Assembly: GCA_025998955.1 (NCBI GenBank)
Contig: AP024676.1
Span: 496,001 to 560,000, forward strand
Length of the DNA: 64,000 nt
Source: Candidatus Roseilinea sp.
GTDB taxonomy: Bacteria; Chloroflexota; Anaerolineae; J036; Brachytrichaceae
Reading direction: 5' to 3'
The position numbers were made by a program, and so were the translations under genes. Below the pieces are notes generated by a model. The model was not told where the DNA came from and searched no databases. It was given only the letters and a program-made list of their open reading frames with translations. Positions 18,873 through 26,760 of this stretch are shown here, in pieces; position 1 is the first letter of the stretch, and every line of letters starts with the position of its first letter.

Positions 18873-19125
18873 CGATTTCACCTTCGTCCTCATCCGTCAA
18901 TAACGATTGACCCGATCTAGCTGTTACTAATCCCAGCTCGATCGCCCGCAGCACGGCTTGCGTTCGTCGCGTGACGTTGAGCTTGACATATATCCGGCTT
19001 ACTGTGTTGCGCACCGTCTTCTCGCGGATGCCAAGTGACGTGGCAATCTCACGATTGCTCTTGCCCCGGGCAAGCAGCGCCAGCACGTCCTTCTCACGTT
19101 TGGTGAGGACAAATAGCCTAAACAT
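18865..19125 (-). CDS. Stand-alone LuxR-type helix-turn-helix protein
   Basis: The 86-residue protein is almost only a GerE/LuxR DNA-binding domain: LTKREKDVLALLARGKSNREIA, then a recognition helix KTVRNTVSRIYVKLNV and the final hydrophobic AVLRAIELGLV. There is no receiver or ligand domain, so activity may depend on dimerisation or level. It faces the BTAD regulator gene across a 63- to 78-base divergent spacer and precedes the mau-like genes on the same strand, so it may control them. The direct repeat at 18852 overlaps its stop, so the native C-terminus may be altered. Confidence 0.8.
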   Translation of the reverse strand: MFRLFVLTKREKDVLALLARGKSNREIATSLGIREKTVRNTVSRIYVKLNVTRRTQAVLRAIELGLVTARSGQSLLTDEDEGEIAK

Positions 19126-20617
19126 GCAATCACTGTAGAATGCGTCTATCTCATCGCTATCTCACGCTGTGCGCGGAGGGTATGACAGTTGAGGTTGATT
19201 CCGATGCTGGAGATGCGCTTTCTTGGCGTGCCAAGCATTACCTGCGATGATCAACCGCTCATCACCGTTATTCGCTCCACCACGCTCACTCGCTTACTTG
19301 CCTTTCTCGTAATCCATCGTGATCGTCCTCAGCACCGCTTGTGCTTGGCAGAGACGTTCTGGCCGGAGCTGCCGGAGGCACGTGCCCGACGCACGTTGAA
19401 CAACGCCTTATGGCGGCTGCGGGTTGCCCTGAGCGGGTGTGACCCAACCCAACAATATGTGCTGGCCGAAGGCGAAACGGTGCGATTCAACGTGCGAGCG
19501 CCCTTTTGGCTGGACGTGCAGGAGTTCGAGCGGCTGACCCTTTCTTTGACGAAAGCAGTTAGTACGCTTTCGTCTATTTCGGCTGAGCAGCTCCGCGAGA
19601 TTCGGGCTGCCGTCGCGCTTTACCAGGCGGACTTGCTCGAAGGCGTCTACGACGACTGGTGCGAGGTTTACCGTGAGCGGCTGCGCGAACGCTATCTGCT
19701 GGCACTTGAGGCACTCTCAGCAGTGCATAGTCAGCGTGGACGACATGATCTCGCGCTCGACATAGCAAAACGAATGATGCGCACTGATCCGTACCGCGAG
19801 AGCACCTACCAGCGGTTGATTGAGCATGCTATCGCGCTGGGTCGGCCAGCTGAAGCGAAGTCATACTTCGAGCGTTACTGCGTCGTTTGGCGAGATGAGC
19901 TTAAGCTTTCGCCCTCGTCCACCATGCTGGAACTCGCGGCGCGTCACGGCCTAACACCACTTCCCACTCAGGAATTAGCTCAGTCATCTGCCTACGAGGC
20001 TATAGTTGCGCTCGAGACCGAGCTTGATGTATTCACATCGGATATGGCCAATGCGGAGTATCTGCGCCGTGAATTGGACATTCGCCGCCGGTGCGACGAA
20101 CTCTATGATTTGATGGCCAATCGAAATAAGCAGGCTGAGAATCTCGACCGGGCTGAGGCGCTGGCGAACGCGCTGGCTGATCCAGCGGCGCGCGCCGATG
20201 TGATGGCGCGCCGTATGTGGTTGGCAACGCGTCAAGGTGAATACAAGGCTGCCATTGAGATAGCGAGGAATGCGCTCGAACTGTATTCTGACGATGTCCA
20301 CGTCCAGCGCGCTGTAATCCGCCGTTTGGCGGGAATTGCGAACCAGTAGCTAGGCAACTTCTTGGCTGCCCGCGCGCATTATCTGGAAGCGCTGGCGTTG
20401 GATGAGCGACACGACCAGGCTGCAATGATCCCAACTGATTTGAACAATATTGCATCGGTGCAATTGGCGATGGGCGATTATGCTGACGCGCTGGCCAACC
20501 TCAAGCGCGCGTTCGTCTTCTGCACTATCATCCCGCCCGTACGAGTAAAACTGTTGGGCAACACCGGCATTGCTTGGATGAAGCTGGGTCAGCTCGACAA
20601 AGCGATGGATTATCTTA

Positions 20618-21528
20618 GAACCTATCTCTAAACTTACGGAACGAGCCATAATAGGGATATGGATAATACCAGTGGGACGCGATACGCCGACGTTGCAAGT
20701 TGGGAGCTGTCTGATAGTCTGTGGGCGCGCATTGAACCGTTGTTGCCCCAACCGAAGTCGCGCTATCGCGGACGCGGACGGCAGCGCAAACACATCGGTG
20801 GGCGGCCGGCAGCAGACCGGCGCAAGACCATGACCGGCATCTTGTACGCGCTGCGAACCGGCATTCCGTGGAACGCCATGCCGAAAGAGTATGGATCGGG
20901 AAAGACAGTCCATCGCTACTTTCAGCGCTGGGTGCAGGCGGGCGTCTTCAAGCGCATGTGGCAGGCGGGTTTGGCGGAGTATGACGAGGTCAAAGGGATC
21001 GCCTGGAAGTGGCAAGCGGGCGACGGGGCGATGACCAAGGCCCCGCTGGGGGGCGAAAAGACAGGCAAAAACCCTACGGATCGCGCCAAAAGGGGCGTCA
21101 AGCGCAGTCTGTTGGTGGATGAGCAGGGTGTGCCGTTGTCGATCGTGGTCAGCGGGGCGAACACGCCGGATAGCGCGTTGCTGGAGTCCACGCTGGATGC
21201 CATGCCGGTGGAGCGACCTGACCCGCAAACCGTCCCGCAGAATCTGTGTCTGGACAAAGCTTACAGCGGCGAACCCTGCCGTCAGGTGGCGCAGGCACAT
21301 GGCTACGAAATCCATGTGCCGGACAAGGAGAACGCCCAAAAAAACGCCGGCGCAAGCCGGGCCGACGCAAGTCGCGCCGCTGGGTGGTCGAAGTGACTCA
21401 TTCATGGCTCAATCGCTTTCGTCGGTTGCTGATTCGCTGGGAGAAGAAGGCGAGCAATTATCTGTCCCTGCTGTTTTTCGCCTGCGCCATCATCTGTTGG
21501 CGCAAATGCGAGGTTTAGAGATAGGCTC
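20618..21528 (+). mobile_element. IS5-family insertion sequence
   Basis: A 911-bp element. The ends GAACCTATCTCTAAAC (left) and GTTTAGAGATAGGCTC (right) are inverted repeats with one mismatch. It is flanked by TTA direct repeats at 20615-20617 and 21529-21531. The TNA target, the size and the two-frame transposase fit the IS427/IS1031 groups of IS5. It disrupts the TPR part of a SARP regulator; the near-perfect ends and intact transposase suggest a recent insertion. Confidence 0.9.
20659..21518 (+). CDS. IS5-family transposase (DDE, programmed -1 frameshift)
   Basis: The first frame (20659-21396) has the IS5 N-terminal block WELSDSLWARIEPLLP, the RTGIPWNAMP motif, and the acidic positions LVDEQGVPL and LDKAYSGEP. 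The conserved C-terminal part with the catalytic glutamate (VVEVTHSWLNRFRRLLIRWEKK) is in the -1 frame, ending at 21518. An A7 run (CAAAAAAAC, containing A AAA AAC) near 21338 sits where the frames must switch, so programmed -1 frameshifting is the natural reading, as in many IS427-type elements. The combined product would be about 286 residues. Confidence 0.88.
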
Positions 21529-22067
21529 TTAAATCAGCGATGGCGCTTGCGCAGCGCATCGGCGCGCGAGGGGCAGAATGGTGGCTCGGCGCGCGTTTGG
21601 CGCTACTGCATCATCTACATGGCGACACGGAGCGTGCATTCCTTCTCGCCCATCATCACTACCGCACTGCCCAACCAGTTGGTGACGCGTGGGTGATAGC
21701 CGATCTGCTGGATGTGCTGTCGAGGATCTGTTGCGACATTGGCGACGGTGCGCAGGCGTTGTCCTGGGCAAATGAGCTATGCCGTCAGGCTGAAGCCCGA
21801 CAACTATGGCGCTTTCAATTGCGCGGCGCGATTCGTCTGGCTGCGGCGTATGATGGGCTTGGACAACGAGAGGCTGCCCGCGTAGCGATCGAGCGCGCCT
21901 GTAACTTGTATGAGCAGCGACAGCAGCCGCTGGAGGAAGCAGCAGAGCTATTCGCTCTAGCCAAGCGGATATTGCAACGGCCGGCTTGCGCGAGCGCTAT
22001 CGCAGGCACAATTTCGCCAGTTGTCAGTCATGAAGCGTGACCAGATAAGCCACATATACTTGCCGAT

Positions 22068-22823
22068 ATGAACCTACACGAATGGCGCTCCCTCGCCGCT
22101 GGCCGGCCGCTCGACCGCGCCCGGCTGTATGACATTTTGATGAACAAGGTGCGGCTGAAACGCGAGCCGGTCGCCGTGACGTATTGTGACGGCCCGCCGC
22201 CACCCGGATACCAAGCGGCGCGCGTGCCCGTGTGCAGCATCCTGCATCACGCGGAGCAAGGCAAGAAGATTTACGTAGACGCGCAGCACCACGATTGCTA
22301 CGTTGGCCAGTATCACCTGGGCTTTCTGCCCCACGACGAAGCCGGCAGCCTCATCTGCGACGGCGAATACCTGACCATGGCGCAAGGGTTCTTTACGCCT
22401 GTTGCCGCTAAGCGCAACAAACAACAAAGCTACACCCTGCCGGTTGGGACGATCACCGCCATCGCCGCCGCGCCGTTGCGCGACCTCGACGCCGACGTGC
22501 CGATGGACTTACTGTGCCTCATTACTGACGTGCAGCGTGCGATGCAGATCGCCGGCGCAGCCAGCGTGCGCGAGGGGACGCTACCGCATGGCGAGCTAGG
22601 CCCGTCGTCGTGCTCGTCGCTGTTTGCTGCGCCGTGGCATACCCAGAACACCGTGTTTGCGCTGGGCGAGGGTGGGGGACGCGGTTTCAATCAGGTCGCC
22701 AGCAGCGAAATGTTCGTGGCGCTGCCGGCGCATCACATCCCTTACGTGATTGAGATGTTCGAGAATTTCTGGTTCAAGCCCGACGAGATGCGCCGGCTGA
22801 TGTTCCCCAGCCATGCTGCTTGA
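22068..22823 (+). CDS. DUF169-family protein
   Basis: The 251-residue protein resembles DUF169: a start with KVRLKREPVAVTY, the cysteine-containing PVCSILHHAEQGKKIYVD, then HHDCYVGQYHLGF and the late SSCSSLFAAPWH. Conserved cysteines suggest metal or cluster binding; the family has no settled function. It stands alone between the broken regulator and a terminator, 27 bases after the regulator's end, and reads toward the YugP gene. No signal peptide is visible, so the protein is cytoplasmic. Confidence 0.72.
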   Translation: MNLHEWRSLAAGRPLDRARLYDILMNKVRLKREPVAVTYCDGPPPPGYQAARVPVCSILHHAEQGKKIYVDAQHHDCYVGQYHLGFLPHDEAGSLICDGEYLTMAQGFFTPVAAKRNKQQSYTLPVGTITAIAAAPLRDLDADVPMDLLCLITDVQRAMQIAGAASVREGTLPHGELGPSSCSSLFAAPWHTQNTVFALGEGGGRGFNQVASSEMFVALPAHHIPYVIEMFENFWFKPDEMRRLMFPSHAA

Positions 22824-22863
22824 GGGCGCCATTTCGGGCGAATGACGTGATCACTCGAAAAGA

Positions 22864-22892
22864 AAAGGGCGGATGATTGGCATCCGCCCTTT
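22864..22892. terminator. Bidirectional intrinsic terminator
   Basis: Perfect 12-bp stem AAAGGGCGGATG / CATCCGCCCTTT with the five-base loop ATTGG, between the convergent DUF169 and YugP-type genes. The A/T ends of the stem give a short U-run in either direction. Confidence 0.85.
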
Positions 22893-22923
22893 CGCACGAA
22901 GCCCGCGATTGGATGCGCCGGCC

Positions 22924-23604
22924 TCACTCGCGCTGGCGGCCCATCAACGTAAGGTAGTAGAGCAGGGTGGTGAGCGCCTGCGCAGCTGCAGCGACATAGG
23001 TCAGCGCCGCGGCGTCGAGCACCTTCTTGGCGCCCTTTAGCTCCTGGTCGGTGAGCAGGCGGTTGGTCTGTAGCATGGCCAGCGCGCGGCGGCTGGCGTC
23101 GAATTCCACCGGCAGGGTGATGATGGCGAACAGCGCCGCCAGGCCAAAGCCGATGATGCCGACCCACATCAGCGTCTCGGACGCCAGCAGCAGGCCGACG
23201 ATGAACATGATCGGACCGACCCAGCCGCCGAGTTGCACCGCCGGCACGATCGCGCCGCGCAGCTTGAGCGGGCCGTAGTTCTCCTTGTCCTGCATCGCAT
23301 GGCCCAGCTCGTGTGCAACGACGGCGACGGACGCGACCGAGTTCTGTTGAGAACTCTGCGACAGCGCTACGGTCTTGCTGCGCGGATCGTAGTGGTCGGT
23401 GAGGTGACCGGGCACGCTGGTCACACCGACGTTCAGCCCGTTCCGGTTGATGAGCACCTGGGCAGTCTGAATGCCGTTCACTCCCGAGCTGGTCGGCACG
23501 CGCGCATACTTCGCGAAAGTGCTTTGAACCTTCCACTGCGCCCACATTGCCAGCAGCAGCGGCGGGATCACGAATACAAAATAGAGCGGATCAAAGTAGA
23601 ACAC
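22924..23604 (-). CDS. YugP-type membrane zinc metallopeptidase
   Basis: The 226-residue protein has an N-terminal membrane helix (residues 4-23), then SGVNGIQTAQVLINRNGL, YDPRSKTVALSQ and the zinc-binding HELGHAMQ motif near residue 99, followed by two to three membrane spans. This is the Zn_peptidase_2 (YugP) family of predicted membrane proteases. AGGAGG precedes the ATG. The gene is monocistronic by appearance, ending at the bidirectional terminator. Substrates are unknown; membrane protein quality control is a guess. Confidence 0.88.
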   Translation of the reverse strand: MFYFDPLYFVFVIPPLLLAMWAQWKVQSTFAKYARVPTSSGVNGIQTAQVLINRNGLNVGVTSVPGHLTDHYDPRSKTVALSQSSQQNSVASVAVVAHELGHAMQDKENYGPLKLRGAIVPAVQLGGWVGPIMFIVGLLLASETLMWVGIIGFGLAALFAIITLPVEFDASRRALAMLQTNRLLTDQELKGAKKVLDAAALTYVAAAAQALTTLLYYLTLMGRQRE

Positions 23605-23852
23605 TGATCAACCTCCTCGGGACATTTACCCTATCTGTCATTCTCCTCATGTGCGCTCTGTCACGCACAACCTTGTTGCAATTCCGATCTTGGCGCTGAA
23701 CGATAACCAGATTGTACTAGACGAGTGTTTTCAAATCCTTGAGCGAAGCTTAGAGGATGCATTCATCAACGAGAGCAAAGCGCAGGCGTTGGGTAGGGCG
23801 CGCGCCGTTGGCTTGGCTCAGACGGTCGGCTCGCTGCCTCATCGGTCGCCGT
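23605..23852. other. Intergenic region without a supported gene
   Basis: About 250 bases between the YugP-type start and the DeoR-type stop. A plus-strand frame from 23651 exists but runs antisense into the repressor gene and has no coding signature. The part next to 23605 should hold the metallopeptidase promoter; no clear box pair stands out. Confidence 0.5.
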
Positions 23853-24641
23853 TCAAATGTCGCCGTTCGAATCGGCCAAGAGCCGCGCCAGCTTATAAGG
23901 GATGCCGCGCTGTTGCAGGCCGGCGATGAAGTCCGCCGGCGCGTTCGTGTCGGTGATCAGCAGCGCGATCTCCTCCAGCCGGGCGTAATTCGCTAAAACG
24001 CCGTGCCCGAGCTTGGACGAATCGGTGACTACGTAGCTCACATCGGCGGCGCGCATCATGGCCTGCTTCAGTTGTGCGTCGAGCGGGTTGGGGGTGCTGT
24101 AGCCGTCGCGCAGGGTGACGCCGGTAGCGCCTAAGAAGGCCTTGTCCACATGGAAGGTGGCCAGTGTGTTCACCGCCGCCGGCCCGATCAGCGCCAGGCT
24201 GTGCTCGCGCACCTGCCCGCCGGTCAGGATCAAGTCCCAGCCGGCGCGCGCCAGCTCCAGCGCGATCGGCACCGAGCTGGTGATGATGGTCAAATGGCGA
24301 AAGCGGCCGAGCATGGCCTTGGCCAGCGCCAGCGTGGTGCTGCCGGCGTCGAGGATCAGCGCGTCCCCTTCGCAAATGTATTCGAGCGCGGCGTGAGCGA
24401 TGGCGCGCTTTTCTGCGGCGTGCGACTCCAGCTTCTCGAGGAACGAGGGGTTAAAGCGGCTCTTGTGTGCCGGCACCGCGCCGCCGTGGACGCGCTGCAA
24501 CAGCCCGCGCGCCTCCAGCTCGCTCAGGTCTTTGCGGATGGTGACTTCGCTGACGTCGAAACGTCGCGCCAGGTCTTCCACGCGCACGCGCCGCTCGGTT
24601 TCCAGCAGCGCGATGATCTCACGACGCCGATCTTCAGACAT
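23853..24641 (-). CDS. DeoR-family repressor of the inositol operon
   Basis: The 262-residue protein has a DeoR winged helix (RRREIIALLETERRVRVEDLARRFDVSEVTIRKDLSELE) and the DeoR C-terminal sugar-sensor fold with DAGSTTLALA and the late LITDTNAP. It is the last gene of the inositol operon; its ATG overlaps the upstream iolG stop region by eight bases. IolR of Bacillus is in the same family and responds to an inositol catabolite, so autoregulation of the iol genes is a fair inference. TTTCG/CGAAA inverted motifs upstream of iolB are candidate operators. Confidence 0.9.
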   Translation of the reverse strand: MSEDRRREIIALLETERRVRVEDLARRFDVSEVTIRKDLSELEARGLLQRVHGGAVPAHKSRFNPSFLEKLESHAAEKRAIAHAALEYICEGDALILDAGSTTLALAKAMLGRFRHLTIITSSVPIALELARAGWDLILTGGQVREHSLALIGPAAVNTLATFHVDKAFLGATGVTLRDGYSTPNPLDAQLKQAMMRAADVSYVVTDSSKLGHGVLANYARLEEIALLITDTNAPADFIAGLQQRGIPYKLARLLADSNGDI

Positions 24642-25659
24642 GTTGTTCAGGTCGGCGCGCCGGTTGCACTTCGGCCACGCGCACCGGCCGGCCCTCGCGC
24701 CAACTGCGCGTGGCCGCGATCGCCACGCGCTGCGTCTCTAGCGCGTCTTCCGGGCCGGGGTTGGGCCGGCGCCCGGCGCGCAGTGCGTCGAAGAAGGCTT
24801 CCAACTCCAGCCGGTAGGCCGCCGCAAAGCGATCCGGGAAGCTCTCGAAGTGGTCGGCCTCGTAGCCGAAGCGGCGCGAGAAGGTGATCGGCGTCTTCTG
24901 GACGGCCTCGACCACCACCTTGCCTTCCGAGCCGGCCACCTCGGTGCGGATGTCGTAGCCCCAGGCCGACCGGCGCGCGGTCTCCACCACGCCCAACGCG
25001 CCGTTGGCGAAGCGCAACAGCGTGATCGCCGTGTCGGCGTCGCCGGCCTCCTGGAAGCGCTCGTCAATCAGCGTTGTGCCCCAGGCGTGCACTTCCTCGA
25101 CCTCGCCGACGAGGTAGCGCGCCAGGTCGAAATCGTGGACGGCCATGTCGAGGAAGATACCGCCGCTGCCCTGCAGGAACTTGAGCGGCGGCGGGTAGGT
25201 GTCGCGGCCGAGCGCGCGAAAAGTTTCGATGCGTCCTAGCTCGCCGGCCTCGATTTTGCGCTTGGCGGCTTGGTAACCCGGATCGAACCGCCGCATGAAG
25301 CCGATCTGCACCGGCACGCGCTTCTCGTTGACCAGCGTGACGATGCGCTGGGTCTCGTCCAGATCGAGCGCGATCGGCTTCTCGCACCAGATGGCCTTGC
25401 CGGCGTGGGCTGCCAACTCGATCAAGCGGGCGTGGGTCGCCGTTGGCGTAACGATCACCACGGCGTCCACGGCGGGATCGGCGATTGCGCCTTCAACGTC
25501 GTCGGTGGCGCGTTCGGCGCGAGCGATGATTTTGCCTTGCTCGGCGGCTTCGCGCTTGGCGTCGGCCACGATCACGACGCGCACGTCCGGCATGGCGCTC
25601 AAGTTGCGCAGATGCGTCAGTCCCATCCGGCCGACGCCGATGAATGCGACGCCGATCAT
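24634..25659 (-). CDS. iolG: Inositol 2-dehydrogenase-like oxidoreductase
   Basis: The 341-residue protein is a Gfo/Idh/MocA dehydrogenase: GVGRMGLTHLRN as the nucleotide-binding loop, EKPIALDLDE with the catalytic lysine, and GGIFLDMAVHDFDLARYL near the active site. It should oxidise myo-inositol to 2-keto-myo-inositol, or a stereoisomer, with NAD. Its ATG overlaps the stop of a second paralogue upstream (ATGA), so both are co-translated. Two IolG copies suggest different inositol isomers; the sequence does not say which is which. Confidence 0.88.
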   Translation of the reverse strand: MIGVAFIGVGRMGLTHLRNLSAMPDVRVVIVADAKREAAEQGKIIARAERATDDVEGAIADPAVDAVVIVTPTATHARLIELAAHAGKAIWCEKPIALDLDETQRIVTLVNEKRVPVQIGFMRRFDPGYQAAKRKIEAGELGRIETFRALGRDTYPPPLKFLQGSGGIFLDMAVHDFDLARYLVGEVEEVHAWGTTLIDERFQEAGDADTAITLLRFANGALGVVETARRSAWGYDIRTEVAGSEGKVVVEAVQKTPITFSRRFGYEADHFESFPDRFAAAYRLELEAFFDALRAGRRPNPGPEDALETQRVAIAATRSWREGRPVRVAEVQPARRPEQHV

Positions 25660-26672
25660 GCGACCTCCCGTACCTTCACCGGCCGCCCCTCGGCCAGCGA
25701 ACGCTTGGCGGCCAAGCCGATGACGACGGCGATCCGCCCGTCTGAACCGTCCACCGCCGTCGGCCTGTCCTCGATGACTGCCTGCACAAAAGCTTCGATC
25801 TCGCGTTGGTAGCTCTCGATGTAGCGCTGCATGAAGAAGTTCAGCGGCAGGTCGCGGCGCACGGCGCACGCATCGCTGATGATGACGTTGTTCGGATAAT
25901 TGTTGTTGGCGGCGACCGCGCCGCGGCTGCCGAACACCTCGGCGCGCTGGTCGTAGCCGTAGACGGCACGCCGGCTGTTGTCTATCGTGCCCAGCGCGCC
26001 GTTGGCGAAGCGCAGCAGCGTCACCGCCGTGTCCACGTCGCCGACGGCGCCGATTGCTGGGTCCACGCGCACCGCGCCTAGGGCGTGCACCTCCTCGATC
26101 TCGCTGCCGATCAGGAAGCGCGCCATGTCGAAATCGTGAATGGCCATGTCCAGGAATAGGCCGCCGGAGACCTTCACGTATTCGATCGGCGGCGGCGCCG
26201 GGTCGCGGCTGACGATGTGCAGTGTGTGGGGTTCGCCGATCTCGCCGCTCTCCACGGCGTGGCGAATGCGCTGAAAGTTGGCGTCGAAGCGTCGGTTGAA
26301 GCCGATCTGCAATTTGACGCCGGCCCGCGCGACGGCCTGGAGCGCACGGTCAATCGCCGCCAGGTCGAGCGCGATCGGCTTCTCGCAGAAGATGTGCTTG
26401 CCGGCCTGCGCAGCCGCCTTGATCAGCGATGCGTGGGTGTCGGTGGATGAGCAGATGAGCACGGCCTGGATGGACGGGTCCTCGATCAGCGCAATGGGAT
26501 CGCCGGTAGCATGTGGGATGCCGTGCTGCGCCGCGCAGGCGCGGGCCGCGGATTCGTTCACATCGGCGACGGCGACCAGGGCCGCGGCTTTGACGCGCCG
26601 CGTGATGGTCTCGGCGTGCACTTGGCCGATGCGGCCGGCGCCGATCAAACCGATGCGCAGGGGAGCGGTCAT
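25656..26672 (-). CDS. iolG: Inositol 2-dehydrogenase-like oxidoreductase (second copy)
   Basis: A 338-residue Gfo/Idh/MocA enzyme: GAGRIGQVHAETI at residues 11-23, EKPIALDLAAID with the catalytic Lys, GGLFLDMAIHDFDMARFL, and a C-terminal YQREIEAFVQAV. It is similar in layout to the downstream paralogue but clearly diverged, so the duplication is old. It follows the binding-protein gene after an 88-base spacer with a strong hairpin, which may lower its expression relative to the transporter protein. Confidence 0.88.
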   Translation of the reverse strand: MTAPLRIGLIGAGRIGQVHAETITRRVKAAALVAVADVNESAARACAAQHGIPHATGDPIALIEDPSIQAVLICSSTDTHASLIKAAAQAGKHIFCEKPIALDLAAIDRALQAVARAGVKLQIGFNRRFDANFQRIRHAVESGEIGEPHTLHIVSRDPAPPPIEYVKVSGGLFLDMAIHDFDMARFLIGSEIEEVHALGAVRVDPAIGAVGDVDTAVTLLRFANGALGTIDNSRRAVYGYDQRAEVFGSRGAVAANNNYPNNVIISDACAVRRDLPLNFFMQRYIESYQREIEAFVQAVIEDRPTAVDGSDGRIAVVIGLAAKRSLAEGRPVKVREVA

Positions 26673-26712
26673 AGCATGGATGGAGAACCGTGAAGCGCAA
26701 GCACCCCGCGTA

Positions 26713-26742
26713 TCGCGTATCGCGCAAAACTGCGCGATACGC
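26713..26742. repeat. Perfect 12-bp hairpin between the binding-protein gene and iolG
   Basis: CGCGTATCGCGC and GCGCGATACGCG flank the loop AAAACT. It is preceded by another CGCGTAT copy, so it is built from the same short-repeat style. In mRNA it would follow the binding-protein stop; no U-run follows, so it is more likely a 3'-stabilising or attenuating hairpin than a full terminator. Confidence 0.7.
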
Positions 26743-26760
26743 GAACGGATGAGCAGCGCC

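Larger units (their letters stand above)
19204..22040 (+). pseudogene. SARP/BTAD-TPR transcriptional regulator, broken by a stop codon and an IS
   Basis: The first 380 residues hold an OmpR-type winged helix (LEMRFLGVPS, then RARRTLNNALWRLRVAL) and a bacterial transcriptional activation domain (EGVYDDWCEVYRERLRERYLLALEALS). A TAG at 20347 interrupts the frame (NQ-stop-LGN). The same frame continues to 20617 with tetratricopeptide-like repeats (ASVQLAMGDYADAL, GIAWMKLGQLDKAMDYL), where an IS is inserted. Removing the IS and one TTA copy restores the frame into 21532-22040 (KSAMALAQRIGARG), which ends at a TGA. The intact protein would be about 640 residues. ATG at 19204 matches the usual BTAD start; TTG at 19189 is the alternative. 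Confidence 0.85.

Noticed and set aside
20347-20349. TAG as a recoded or readthrough codon in the SARP regulator
   Set aside because: The gene is also broken by an IS and no other in-frame TAG codons or recoding machinery are seen; a CAG-to-TAG mutation is simpler.
26713-26742. Rho-independent terminator of the iol transcript
   Set aside because: The stem is strong, but no U-run follows on either strand and downstream iolG genes are clearly in the same unit.
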